Part shown: positions 33,588 through 41,671 of the stretch, piece by piece | Layout of the letters: each line of letters opens with the position of its first letter | Numbering within the stretch: position 1 is the first letter of the stretch | NCBI GenBank assembly: GCA_027486765.1 | Contig: JAIXOO010000193.1 | Location: 1 to 43,222 of the forward strand | Source of the DNA: Saprospiraceae bacterium | GTDB lineage: Bacteria; Bacteroidota; Bacteroidia; Chitinophagales; Saprospiraceae | Direction: 5' to 3' | DNA length: 43,222 bases | The notes under the pieces: model-generated | What the model saw: only the letters and a program-made list of their open reading frames with translations | Databases searched by the model: none | What the model was told of the DNA's origin: nothing | Position numbers and translations under genes: made by a program

Positions 33588-33635
33588 TCGGTCCCATTTC
33601 GGAATCATTTTTCTAACCCGGAAAAAAGAAAAAAC

Positions 33636-35204
33636 ATGTCAATTCCAAAGGAGCCGCGGCAGTTGATGATTAACATCATGTATCTCGTGTTAACTGCCAT
33701 GCTTGCCCTCAACGTTTCTGCGAAGATTATTAATGCCTTTTTTGTAATCGATAGAGGGATCAAAAATAGTAGTTCTGTTTTGAATGAGTCTAACGACAAA
33801 ACAGTTCAGAACCTTGCGAAAGCAGTTCAAACGAACCCTAGTGTATATGGTCGTTTGAATACCGCAGCAAAGGAAGTACAAACTTTGTCAAAAGAATTCA
33901 ACAGCTACGTTGAAACCTTACGCGAAGCAATGGTTAAAGAAACCGGAGGTTACTATCCTGCTGATGATGCGCACCATGCTGGGCAACCTAAAGGCTACAA
34001 AAACAAGGACATAACAACCCGCTTCATGGTCACTCAAAAAAATGGGGACAAACTTTTTGATCGCATCAATGAGACGCACGAGAAGTTGATTTCTATCTTG
34101 AGAGGCCTCAAAGGTATTTCCCTGATCAATGATAAAACCATTGCTGAGCAGGAAGGCAACATCACCCTTAAGGTGGGAAAAGACGATTGGAAGAAAGAAA
34201 GAGGCGTGAACACCTGGTCGGAATACACGTTCAAACAACTTCCACTTGCTGCAGCTTTCCCTTTGTTGTCTAAATATCAGCAGGATATGAAGAGTAGTGA
34301 AGCGGCAATTTTGAACTTTTTGCTGAGCCAAGTAGGTGCAGTGGAATTCAAAGTTGACAATTTCATTCCTATTTCTTCTGCAAAGAAAAGTTACATCATT
34401 GCTGGCGAACAATTTGAGTCGGAAATTTCTGTGGGTGCAAGCTCTAAGTCGATTACTGAAAACGTTGTGATTACCGTAAATGGTCGTGCACTCTCAGTAG
34501 TTGATGGTGTTGCAAAATTCAATGAGACGCCCTCTGGAACGGGGGTTCGCCCTTACAAAGTAGCGGTGACTTTGACTAACCCCTCTACCAACGAGCGCAA
34601 AACTTACACCAAAGATTTCGAATACGAAGTAGGTCGCCGTTCAGTAACTGTTTCGGCAGACAAAATGAACGTGTTCTACATGGGTGTTGATAACCCCGTA
34701 TCTGTAGTAGCTGCTGGAGTCTCCAGTAACGAATTGAGAGTATCGGGAAGTGGCGTTTCACTTTCTGGTGGTGGTGGCAAGTACACCGCTCGTGTATCCT
34801 CTCCTGGACGTGCAACAGTTACGGTGTCTGGTGGTGGATTGAAAGCTACTGCGTTTGAATTCCGCGTTAAGCCAATTCCAGATCCAGTTGCAAAAATCAA
34901 CAACACTACAGGTGGTGAGATTGGCAACGGGGTATTGAAGGCACAGGGCGGAGTAATCCCAGTACTCGAAAACTTCGACTTCGAAGCACGCTGCGACATC
35001 TTAGGCTACAACGTGATTTACATCCCACGTCGTCAAGATCCTATTCAGGTTTCTAACCCAGGAGGTGCATTCGGTGCTCAGGCTCGAAACATTATCAATC
35101 AGGCCAAGCCAGGTGATTCCTACATTTTTGACAACATTCGTGCAAAATGCCCTGGAGACGCGGCGGGTCGTAAGATCAACCAAGTTACCTTCAAAGTGCA
35201 ATAA
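33636..35204 (+). CDS. gldM: Gliding motility/type IX secretion motor protein GldM
   Basis: This 522-residue protein has one N-terminal membrane helix (about 10-35; PRQLMINIMYLVLTAMLALN) that pairs with GldL. A long periplasmic part of repeated beta-sandwich domains follows, ending with segments such as VSNPGGAFGAQARNII and GRKINQVTFKVQ. GldLM converts proton flow into rotation that drives secretion and gliding. Arg8 corresponds to the conserved arginine at the helix start. It is 48 bp from gldL. A hairpin with a T-tract follows before gldN. Confidence 0.95.
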   Translation: MSIPKEPRQLMINIMYLVLTAMLALNVSAKIINAFFVIDRGIKNSSSVLNESNDKTVQNLAKAVQTNPSVYGRLNTAAKEVQTLSKEFNSYVETLREAMVKETGGYYPADDAHHAGQPKGYKNKDITTRFMVTQKNGDKLFDRINETHEKLISILRGLKGISLINDKTIAEQEGNITLKVGKDDWKKERGVNTWSEYTFKQLPLAAAFPLLSKYQQDMKSSEAAILNFLLSQVGAVEFKVDNFIPISSAKKSYIIAGEQFESEISVGASSKSITENVVITVNGRALSVVDGVAKFNETPSGTGVRPYKVAVTLTNPSTNERKTYTKDFEYEVGRRSVTVSADKMNVFYMGVDNPVSVVAAGVSSNELRVSGSGVSLSGGGGKYTARVSSPGRATVTVSGGGLKATAFEFRVKPIPDPVAKINNTTGGEIGNGVLKAQGGVIPVLENFDFEARCDILGYNVIYIPRRQDPIQVSNPGGAFGAQARNIINQAKPGDSYIFDNIRAKCPGDAAGRKINQVTFKVQ

Positions 35205-35264
35205 TACGGCATGTGTATACATTGGATGCTGCATTTTTTTCAAGGATGAAATCCATTTGATCGC

Positions 35265-35294
35265 TTGAGAAAATTTTTAAGAATCCGTTATACT
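35265..35294 (+). promoter_or_regulatory. Sigma70-like -35/-10 pair in the gldM-gldN gap
   Basis: TTGAGA (35265-35270) and TATACT (35289-35294) are separated by 18 bp. The predicted start point falls about 35300, next to the hairpin, so the hairpin could cap a 5' end of a gldN transcript. It does not match the Bacteroidota TAnnTTTG consensus, so it could be chance. Confidence 0.3.
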
Positions 35295-35297
35295 ACT

Positions 35298-35332
35298 GTA
35301 CCCAATAAACTCGTTTATTGGGTACACTTTTT
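35298..35332 (+). terminator. 13-bp hairpin with T-tract inside the gld cluster
   Basis: GTACCCAATAAAC (35298-35310) pairs perfectly with GTTTATTGGGTAC (35313-35325), followed by ACTTTTTT. It has the form of an intrinsic terminator, but it lies 94 bp after gldM and 23-30 bp before the gldN start. It may act as an attenuator, an mRNA processing site or a 5' stabiliser. Confidence 0.65.
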
Positions 35333-35354
35333 TGTCAAAGTAAAAAGCAAGAAT

Positions 35355-36224
35355 ATGAAAATGGCCGCCAAATTATTCGGTCTTCTTTTTATCCTGTGTA
35401 TCGCTGTTGGCCCCCTGGCGGCGCAGCAGATCGATATCATCCAAACGGAGTCGGGGCCAACTGATGGTTTACCCAACCCAATCGACGATGTGGTTGAGAG
35501 CAGCATTACGGCCAAAAAACGGGTGCTTCCTTACGATCAACCCCGTGAAGCAGACATCTTTTGGAAGAAGCGCATTTGGCGGATCATTGACGTTAGGGAA
35601 AAAATGAACCTCCCGTTCGCTTACCCCAAACGTCCATTCGTACAAATTTTGCTAGAAGCCATCAACAGCAAAGAGAAGCCTTTGCGCATCTTCGCCGATG
35701 AAGAATTCAAAACTCGCCTCGATACCTCTGCTGTAAACGGCCTGTTGTACAAAATCGATACAGTAATGGTAACTGATCCCGTTACGTACGAGCAAAAACA
35801 ACAGATCATCAAAAGTGATGTAGACCTCACTGCGGATGTTCAACGCATCCGGGTGAAAGAAATCTGGTTCTTCGACAAGGAATCATCTACGATGCAGGTG
35901 CGTATTCTGGGTGTTGCTCCGGTATTGCCCATCAAAACCTCTACCGGTGATAAGGTGGGAGAAAACGTGTTGTTCTGGATTTATTATCCTGATGCCCGTG
36001 AGTTGTTGGCACGCGAAAAAGTGTTCAACGACCAAAACGATGCTGGACCAATGACTTGGGAAGACGTATTCGAGATGCGTTACTTCTCCAGCTACATCTA
36101 CAAAACTTCCAACGTAAAAGACCTGCGTTTGCAAGATCAGTTCACTGGCCGCGACCTGCTGCTGGAAGCTGATAAGATCAAGCAGGAAATTTTCAACCTG
36201 GAACACGACCTTTGGACTTATTAA
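35355..36224 (+). CDS. gldN: Gliding motility/type IX secretion protein GldN
   Basis: This 289-residue exported protein has a signal peptide (ending LAAQ). It contains the segments FWKKRIWRIIDVREKMN, VKEIWFFDKESSTMQVRILG and MTWEDVFEMRYFSSYI typical of GldN/PorN. GldN forms the periplasmic ring with GldK. The ATG at 35355 is chosen over the frame opening at 35265, since the latter would translate through the hairpin at 35298-35325. Its stop codon is directly followed by element 8. Distance from gldM is 150 bp. Confidence 0.94.
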   Translation: MKMAAKLFGLLFILCIAVGPLAAQQIDIIQTESGPTDGLPNPIDDVVESSITAKKRVLPYDQPREADIFWKKRIWRIIDVREKMNLPFAYPKRPFVQILLEAINSKEKPLRIFADEEFKTRLDTSAVNGLLYKIDTVMVTDPVTYEQKQQIIKSDVDLTADVQRIRVKEIWFFDKESSTMQVRILGVAPVLPIKTSTGDKVGENVLFWIYYPDARELLAREKVFNDQNDAGPMTWEDVFEMRYFSSYIYKTSNVKDLRLQDQFTGRDLLLEADKIKQEIFNLEHDLWTY

Positions 36225-36381
36225 GCGAAAAGCTAAAAGCGAAAAGTGAAAAGCAAAGGCTCCGGCATCGATAAATTCGATATGCCGGAGCCTTTGCTTT
36301 TTATATTATTTCTTTTATTTCACTTTTCACTTTTCACTTTTCACTTTTCACTTTTCACTTTTCACTTTTCACCTTTCACTT
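36225..36381. repeat. Iterated-word hairpin element 8 (period 7) with CACTTTT array
   Basis: The left arm begins right after the gldN stop as GCGAAAA, GCTAAAA, GCGAAAA, GTGAAAA, GCAAAGG, an exact period of 7. A central 19-bp perfect stem (36249-36267 with 36283-36301) follows, with core GGCTCCGGCATCGA, related to the core of element 4. The right arm is seven perfect CACTTTT copies (36321-36369) plus CACCTTT and CACTTTT, running to the stop codon of the minus-strand helicase. The inner stem with its T-run likely terminates gldN; the array is a possible variable-copy site. Confidence 0.85.
36249..36302 (+). terminator. Terminator of gldN (inner stem of element 8)
   Basis: A 19-bp stem containing GGCTCCGG/CCGGAGCC ends in TTTGCTTTTTA. 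It lies 25 bp after the gldN stop. On the minus strand it also lies beyond the helicase gene, so it may work in both directions. Confidence 0.75.
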
Positions 36382-36382
36382 T

Positions 36383-38287
36383 TTAACTCTGCATATACTC
36401 CCAAGCACTCCGATACTCACCCACCTGCTCGCAATAAGTCAGAAACTCGCCATAAAATTTATTGTTGCCAATCGTGGCACTATCGCCTACAATAATCAAC
36501 TGTTTGCGCGCCCGGGTCATCGCTACGTTCATGCGCCGATAATCGCTTAGGAAACCAATTTCTCCCTTCATGTTGGAGCGCACCAGCGAGATAAAAACCA
36601 CGTCTTTTTCCTGCCCTTGAAAACCATCGATGGTATTGATGTCCAAATCCAGCTTACTGAGCAGGGGATCCTCCTTCAATTCTTCCTGGATGTGCATGAC
36701 CTGTTCCCGGTAGGGAGAGATGATGGCGATGGAGGGCGGTTCTTTTTCCAAAAAAGCATCTGCCAACAGGTACAAGTGTTCGCGCAGAATTTGAAACTCT
36801 TCGGGGTTGTACTTGCTTTGATAGGCATGGTGCACTTTTTCGTCAAAACCACAACCCGCAGTATCAATAAAAATGACTGGAGCGTTGAGCTCAATGTCCA
36901 ATTGACGATCCTTTACCATGGGGGCCGCCATCAACTCGTTGTTGTAAAAAAGGCGGTTGCTGAAGCCCATAATGGCCTCGTTCATGCGGTATTGAATGTT
37001 GAGGAGGTTGACCTGATGCAGCCGCTTCAAGCATTTTTCAATCATGGTGATGTTGAAGCCCTTTTTGGCTGCCACCAAAGATTTGACAGTAGGGGGCAAC
37101 TGGAAGGGGTCGCCGGTAAGTACTACTTTGGAGGCTTTGGTAATCGGAATCCAGGTAGCAGGCTCCAGTGCTTGCGCCGCTTCATCCACAATAACCGTGC
37201 GAAACTTGCGCTGATCGAGCACTGGATGCGCTGCGCCGACCAGGGTACAAGAGATGACCTGAGCGTCGTCCAGAATCATATCAATGAGGCGTTGCTCCAG
37301 TGAGTTGGCCCAGGCCGAAAGCTCAGCCGCTTCCTGCTCCATTTTTTTGCGCTCTTCGTAAGCTTCGTAGCCCCGTTTGCCGCGCAAACGATTGGCTTGG
37401 CGGCGGCATTCCGCAGCTTGAATTTTGACCTTTTTGACGTTTTTGCTCTCCGGGTGTTGAGCGATTTGGTACTCCAGGGTGTGCTTGACGATGCTTTCAT
37501 CTACCCGAGAAATGTTGCCTACCCGCACCACGCGCAAATCCTGCTCAGCCAGTTTTTCACTCAACAAGTCCACTGCTGTGTTGCTCGGCGCAGTGACGAG
37601 CACCGTTTTTTCCCTTTCCGCCAGCAATTTAATGGCTTGCACCAGGGTGGTGGTTTTGCCTGTGCCGGGAGGGCCATGGATAACCGCGACTTCTTGTGCG
37701 GCCAGGATTTGGGTTACGGCCAGGTTTTGCGAAGGATTGAGGGAAGCGATTTTGATGGGCGTTTCGACTGGGTCAAAGTGGGCAGGTTTTAGCCCAAGCA
37801 GCACGGAACGCAATTCTTGCAAACGTCCTTTAGGTGCGGAGATGACCTTTTGCATGGCCTTCTCCATTTCAATGTAAGTGCGTTCGTCGAACAAAATATC
37901 TACCGAGAGTTGTCCCATGCCGATCCAGTCCGGCAAATCACGGGTATTGAGGATGATGCGCATTTTGTCTTTGTCCACGTAATACACCACGCCATTGCGT
38001 TCGGGATTGTGTACATCGCTGTGCTGGGTATAAAAACGTACGGTTTTGCCCGCGCGAAACTGGTGCTCTTGCCCTTTACCCTGCGTGCGTTCCACGACCA
38101 CAAAGGCACGTTCTCCAATTGTGTAGCCTTGTTGAATGGCATTTAAGGGATACCAGGCCAACCCCTTCGCTCGCCGCTGCTCTGGACTGAGGCTGTCCAT
38201 CACTTTGCGGTGCTGTTCAAAATCTTCCTTTTTTTCGATTTTTAACAATTCGAGGATATCGATCAATTCTTGCAACTCATTCTCCAT
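36383..38287 (-). CDS. Upf1/IGHMBP2-like superfamily 1 DNA/RNA helicase
   Basis: This 634-residue protein has the full SF1B motif set: I GPPGTGKTT (205-213), Ia LVTAPSNTAVD, II VDEAAQALEPATW, III LTGDPFQLPP, IV NIQYRMNEAIMGF, V TIDGFQGQEKDVVFISLVRS, VI VAMTRARKQL. The DEAA box and the spacing fit the Upf1-like group (SMUBP-2/DNA2 relatives). The N-terminal 170 residues carry the beta-barrel/stalk region. It probably unwinds nucleic acid in the cytoplasm; the exact role is unknown. It diverges from the ABC exporter across element 9 and converges with gldN across element 8. Confidence 0.88.
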   Translation of the reverse strand: MENELQELIDILELLKIEKKEDFEQHRKVMDSLSPEQRRAKGLAWYPLNAIQQGYTIGERAFVVVERTQGKGQEHQFRAGKTVRFYTQHSDVHNPERNGVVYYVDKDKMRIILNTRDLPDWIGMGQLSVDILFDERTYIEMEKAMQKVISAPKGRLQELRSVLLGLKPAHFDPVETPIKIASLNPSQNLAVTQILAAQEVAVIHGPPGTGKTTTLVQAIKLLAEREKTVLVTAPSNTAVDLLSEKLAEQDLRVVRVGNISRVDESIVKHTLEYQIAQHPESKNVKKVKIQAAECRRQANRLRGKRGYEAYEERKKMEQEAAELSAWANSLEQRLIDMILDDAQVISCTLVGAAHPVLDQRKFRTVIVDEAAQALEPATWIPITKASKVVLTGDPFQLPPTVKSLVAAKKGFNITMIEKCLKRLHQVNLLNIQYRMNEAIMGFSNRLFYNNELMAAPMVKDRQLDIELNAPVIFIDTAGCGFDEKVHHAYQSKYNPEEFQILREHLYLLADAFLEKEPPSIAIISPYREQVMHIQEELKEDPLLSKLDLDINTIDGFQGQEKDVVFISLVRSNMKGEIGFLSDYRRMNVAMTRARKQLIIVGDSATIGNNKFYGEFLTYCEQVGEYRSAWEYMQS

Positions 38288-38301
38288 AAAAGTAAAGGTA
38301 A

Positions 38302-38392
38302 GTTGAAGAGCTGAAAAGTTGAAGTGTTGAAAAGAAGTTTTAATGTTTATGAGACCAACTGCCTTTTCAACCTTTCGACTTTTAAACTTTTC
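38302..38392. repeat. Iterated-word hairpin element 9 (period 8, divergent gap)
   Basis: The left arm has GTTGAAGA, GCTGAAAA, GTTGAAGT, GTTGAAAAG (38302-38334). The right arm has CTTTTCAAC, CTTTCGAC, TTTTAAAC, TTTTC (38363-38392). Both have a period close to 8. There is no GGCT-type core. It sits between two divergent genes, 15 bp from the helicase ATG, where a terminator would make no sense. Confidence 0.8.
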
Positions 38393-38417
38393 TCCCGCTT
38401 TATTGTAATTTCATGTT

Positions 38418-40235
38418 ATGAGTACTACTTCAAAAAAAGTCAAGCTGGCCGACCAGTTTTCCGCGCTGAAAAATTTACCCTCGTTTTTTGCCCTGATTTG
38501 GCAAACCGAACCCCGTCTGGCGACCATCAACATCATTTTGCGCCTCTTGAAGGCGGGTGTACCTTTGCTTACCCTTTACCTGGGCAAGTTGATTGTGGAT
38601 GAAATCATCCGCCTGATCAGTGCGCCTGAAAAAGACCTCAGCCAATTGTGGGCCTGGTTGGGTGCTGAATTTGCCATTGTGATTGTTTCGGATTTGCTCA
38701 ACCGGGGCATTGGCCTGACGGAGAACCTTTTGGGTGATCTGGTCTCCAACCGTACTTCGGTCGACATCATGCAACACGCCGCCAAACTGGATTTGTTTCA
38801 GTTTGAGAACCCCGAATTTTATGACAAAATGGAACGCGCGCGCCGCCAAACGACCAATCGAACGGTGCTGATGTCACAAGTATTGACCCAATTTCAGGAC
38901 ATCATCACGATTCTTTTCTTGGGCGCGGGTTTGATAGCATTCAATCCTTGGCTGATTCTGATCCTGGTCGTCGCGGTGATTCCCTCTTTTTTGGGCGAAT
39001 CTTATTTCAATCAACAATCTTATTCTTTGTCCCTGAACTGGACGCCCGAACGACGAGAGTTGGATTACCTGCGTTACATCGGTGCCAGTGACGAAACCGC
39101 CAAGGAGGTCAAAATTTTCAACCTTTCCAATTTCATTATTGAACGCTTTAAAAAACTTTCACACCAATATTTTCTGGCCAATCGTAAGATTGTGATCAAA
39201 CGTTCCTTTTGGGGGCTTTTGTTGGCAGCGCTAGGTTCAGTGGCCTATTATGGTGCCTATATTTTGATTGCGCTTCAAACCGTAGGTGGTGTAATTACGA
39301 TAGGATCGCTTACTTTTTTGACTGGCTCCTTCCAACGTTTGCATGGCCTGCTGGAAGGAGTGATGACCCGCTTTTCCAAAATTGCCGAAAGCGCCTTGTA
39401 CCTCAAAGACCTCTTCGACTTTTTCAACATCGAGCCGGAAATTACCTCTAAGCCGGGCAGCCAACATTTTCCAGAGAAAATACAAAGTGGTTTTGTTTTT
39501 GAAAATGTCAGTTTCAAATACCCCGATCAGGAGCGCTGGGCCGTTCGCAACCTGTCTTTTACCCTTCATGCGGGTGAAAAATTAGCCCTGGTGGGTGAAA
39601 ATGGAGCGGGTAAAACAACATTGGTCAAACTTCTGGCTCGTTTGTACGAACCGACCGAAGGACGTATCCTTATCGACGGTGTAGACCTTCGGGATTACGA
39701 CCTCCAATCGCTGCGACAAAACATTGGCATCATTTTTCAGGATTACATCCGTTTCCAATTAACGGCAGGCGAGAACATTGCGGTAGGTAATATCCTGCAC
39801 AAAGATGAGCAGGACGATGTGCTCGAATCAGCCGAAAAAAGCCTGGCGAATACGGTCATTGAACAATTGCCCGAGCGTTACGAGCAAATGTTGGGTCGAC
39901 GTTTCAAAAATGGCGTGGAATTATCGGGTGGCCAATGGCAAAAAATCGCCCTCGGTCGCGCCTACATGCGCAATGCCCAATTGTTGATTCTGGATGAACC
40001 GACTTCGGCCCTGGATGCCCGTGCTGAACACGAAGTTTTCCAACGTTTTGCGGAATTGATCTCGGGTAAATCAGCAGTGTTGATCTCGCATCGCTTTTCC
40101 ACCGTGCGAATGGCCGACCGCATTTTGGTACTGGAAAATGGTCAATTGGAGGAAATTGGCAGCCATGAAGAATTGCTGGCCAAGGGCGGAAAATACGCAG
40201 AACTGTTTACCCTACAAGCCCAAGGATACCTGTAG
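38418..40235 (+). CDS. ABC transporter, fused permease/ATPase (type I exporter)
   Basis: This 605-residue half-transporter has six membrane segments (about 30-310) followed by an ATPase domain. The ATPase carries Walker A GENGAGKT (393-400), Q-loop IIFQDYIRF, signature LSGGQ (502-506), Walker B LLILDEP (522-528), the D-loop in SALDA, and H-loop SHRFS. It exports an unknown substrate. It probably functions as a homodimer, since no second half-transporter is adjacent. The start ATG at 38418 follows an out-of-frame ATG 5 bp earlier. Downstream, nested palindromes separate it from the converging Omp85-like gene. Confidence 0.9.
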   Translation: MSTTSKKVKLADQFSALKNLPSFFALIWQTEPRLATINIILRLLKAGVPLLTLYLGKLIVDEIIRLISAPEKDLSQLWAWLGAEFAIVIVSDLLNRGIGLTENLLGDLVSNRTSVDIMQHAAKLDLFQFENPEFYDKMERARRQTTNRTVLMSQVLTQFQDIITILFLGAGLIAFNPWLILILVVAVIPSFLGESYFNQQSYSLSLNWTPERRELDYLRYIGASDETAKEVKIFNLSNFIIERFKKLSHQYFLANRKIVIKRSFWGLLLAALGSVAYYGAYILIALQTVGGVITIGSLTFLTGSFQRLHGLLEGVMTRFSKIAESALYLKDLFDFFNIEPEITSKPGSQHFPEKIQSGFVFENVSFKYPDQERWAVRNLSFTLHAGEKLALVGENGAGKTTLVKLLARLYEPTEGRILIDGVDLRDYDLQSLRQNIGIIFQDYIRFQLTAGENIAVGNILHKDEQDDVLESAEKSLANTVIEQLPERYEQMLGRRFKNGVELSGGQWQKIALGRAYMRNAQLLILDEPTSALDARAEHEVFQRFAELISGKSAVLISHRFSTVRMADRILVLENGQLEEIGSHEELLAKGGKYAELFTLQAQGYL

Positions 40236-40389
40236 GGGCATCCCTTGCGGATGCCCGCTGGGCTGGTACAAGTCTCCAGACTTGTACCAATATTGATACG
40301 TCTCTGACGTGTGTTTATTCAACATTTTCGCGTTGCTCGTGCGTCAGAGACGCGAAAATGTGGGTACAAGTCTAGAGACTTGTACCAGC
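40236..40389. repeat. Nested palindromes between converging genes
   Basis: The order is GGGCATCC/GGATGCCC (40236-40256); a 12-bp palindrome TGGTACAAGTCT/AGACTTGTACCA (40264-40289); ACGTCTCTGACG against CGTCAGAGACG (40298-40352); ACATTTTCGCG/CGCGAAAATGT (40322-40361); and again GGTACAAGTCT-AG-AGACTTGTACC (40363-40386). The two TACAAGTCT palindromes flank the rest, giving a nested design that fills nearly the whole gap. The first stem begins at the ABC gene stop and could terminate it. Confidence 0.75.
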
Positions 40390-40434
40390 TAACACGAAAC
40401 TAATCGAACCTGCCTATGTGGGTGCTTTGACCTT

Positions 40435-41565
40435 TCAAAACGACTCCCCAAAAGTCAAATAAAACCCCTGATTTTTCACGCCAATGCCATAATCTGCTCG
40501 AATATTCAGTTTTTGTTTTTTATCCACCTGAAAGCGGACACCCAGACCAACATTTGGCCTGATTTTGGCCGATTCCCCGGGTGTACCAAAGACAGTACCT
40601 ACTCCTGTAAATACCGCACCCCCAATTCTCCCAAAAAGTTCTCGCCGCAATTCAGCTTGAGCCAACAAAAGGTGATCATCACGGTACTTACCTTCAAAGT
40701 ACCCACGCAGGCGCTTGGTGCCGCCCAGGAAAGCAGTGCTAAAAAATGGAGCATCTCCCAGGGTACCAATGGCCATTCCGTGTAAGGCCAGCACGTTCTT
40801 TTCCCCAAGTGCAAAATACCTTGCAGCGTCTATGCTAAAGCGTGAATATTGATAATCCGATCCAGTCCAACTGTTTTCAAAAAACAAAGAAGACTCAATG
40901 AACCAACCCTTGGTAGGATAAAAGCGGTTGTTGCGTGTATCTTTCCACCACACCAAACCTGCTCCTGCCGACTGGCCACCTTGCCAGCCGGTGATGTTTT
41001 TTTGGAGCAATAGGCCACTGGAGTCGTATTGCGTGATGTTGAAATTGTCATATGCGAGGCGCAGCCCAAACGCATTGCCGTTTTTGACATTGCGCAATAA
41101 GGTAATGCGCACTCGGGGAAATTCAGTGGTGTATTTTTCCAAATAATCGTTGTCAATCTTGTTGCCAATTCCGAAAAATTGGTAGACGTAGCGGAACCAA
41201 CCCACTTCGCCAAAAGCCACGTATTTTTCCCGTCCGAAATAAATTTGATAGGGAAACCAGATTAACAATTGTTTTCTCTGGGTATAAGCAAGGCTAAAAG
41301 TAACATTTGAAGGCTGGGGAGTACCTGCTGGCCTGAAAGTTGCAATCCCTCCCGCGCCCAAACCCAATCTGGTGTCTGGTGAATAAAAAACGAGGGGAAT
41401 TGCAAAAATCTTGACTTTTTTTTGTGGGTTTGTGTCAACCTGGGCTATGGAATTGAGCGTATCGGCTTGTTCATTGGCTTCCTGCTGGGAAGCTACCGTA
41501 GATTCCTGCGCAAAACTGGTAAAAGTCACAAAAGTCAACAAAATCCATAAGCTTGAGCGATGCAT
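40435..41565 (-). CDS. Omp85/BamA-TamA-like outer membrane beta-barrel protein
   Basis: This 376-residue protein has a signal peptide (ending SFAQ). The whole mature part is amphipathic strands, from PLVFYSPDTRLGLGAG to GIGVKNQGFYLTFGESF. The segment FLGGTKRLRGYFEGKYRDD matches the Omp85 L6 motif (RGY). No POTRA domain precedes the barrel, so it resembles short surface-antigen/patatin-adjacent Omp85 forms of Bacteroidota. Its final Phe is a typical barrel end. I chose the ATG at 41565 before the signal peptide; the frame opening at 41628 would add unrelated residues. Its role (insertion or secretion) is unknown. Confidence 0.8.
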   Translation of the reverse strand: MHRSSLWILLTFVTFTSFAQESTVASQQEANEQADTLNSIAQVDTNPQKKVKIFAIPLVFYSPDTRLGLGAGGIATFRPAGTPQPSNVTFSLAYTQRKQLLIWFPYQIYFGREKYVAFGEVGWFRYVYQFFGIGNKIDNDYLEKYTTEFPRVRITLLRNVKNGNAFGLRLAYDNFNITQYDSSGLLLQKNITGWQGGQSAGAGLVWWKDTRNNRFYPTKGWFIESSLFFENSWTGSDYQYSRFSIDAARYFALGEKNVLALHGMAIGTLGDAPFFSTAFLGGTKRLRGYFEGKYRDDHLLLAQAELRRELFGRIGGAVFTGVGTVFGTPGESAKIRPNVGLGVRFQVDKKQKLNIRADYGIGVKNQGFYLTFGESF

Positions 41566-41587
41566 AGCGGGTTTTAGTGCTAAATAC

Positions 41588-41616
41588 GATCTAGCTTTGA
41601 TTTTTGATCTAGCCTT
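41588..41616 (-). promoter_or_regulatory. Direct repeat GATCTAGCYTT upstream of the Omp85-like gene
   Basis: GATCTAGCTTT (41588-41598) and GATCTAGCCTT (41606-41616) lie 18 bp apart, 23-51 bp before the ATG at 41565. It could be a regulator site; evidence is only the repeat and its position. Confidence 0.25.
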
Positions 41617-41671
41617 TATTAAAAACAATCCAGAATTGTGCAGGATACGTTCCCGCTACGACAATTGCTCG

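Noticed and set aside
35265..35354. Upstream extension of gldN
   Set aside because: It would translate through the 13-bp hairpin and place 30 residues before an otherwise normal signal peptide.
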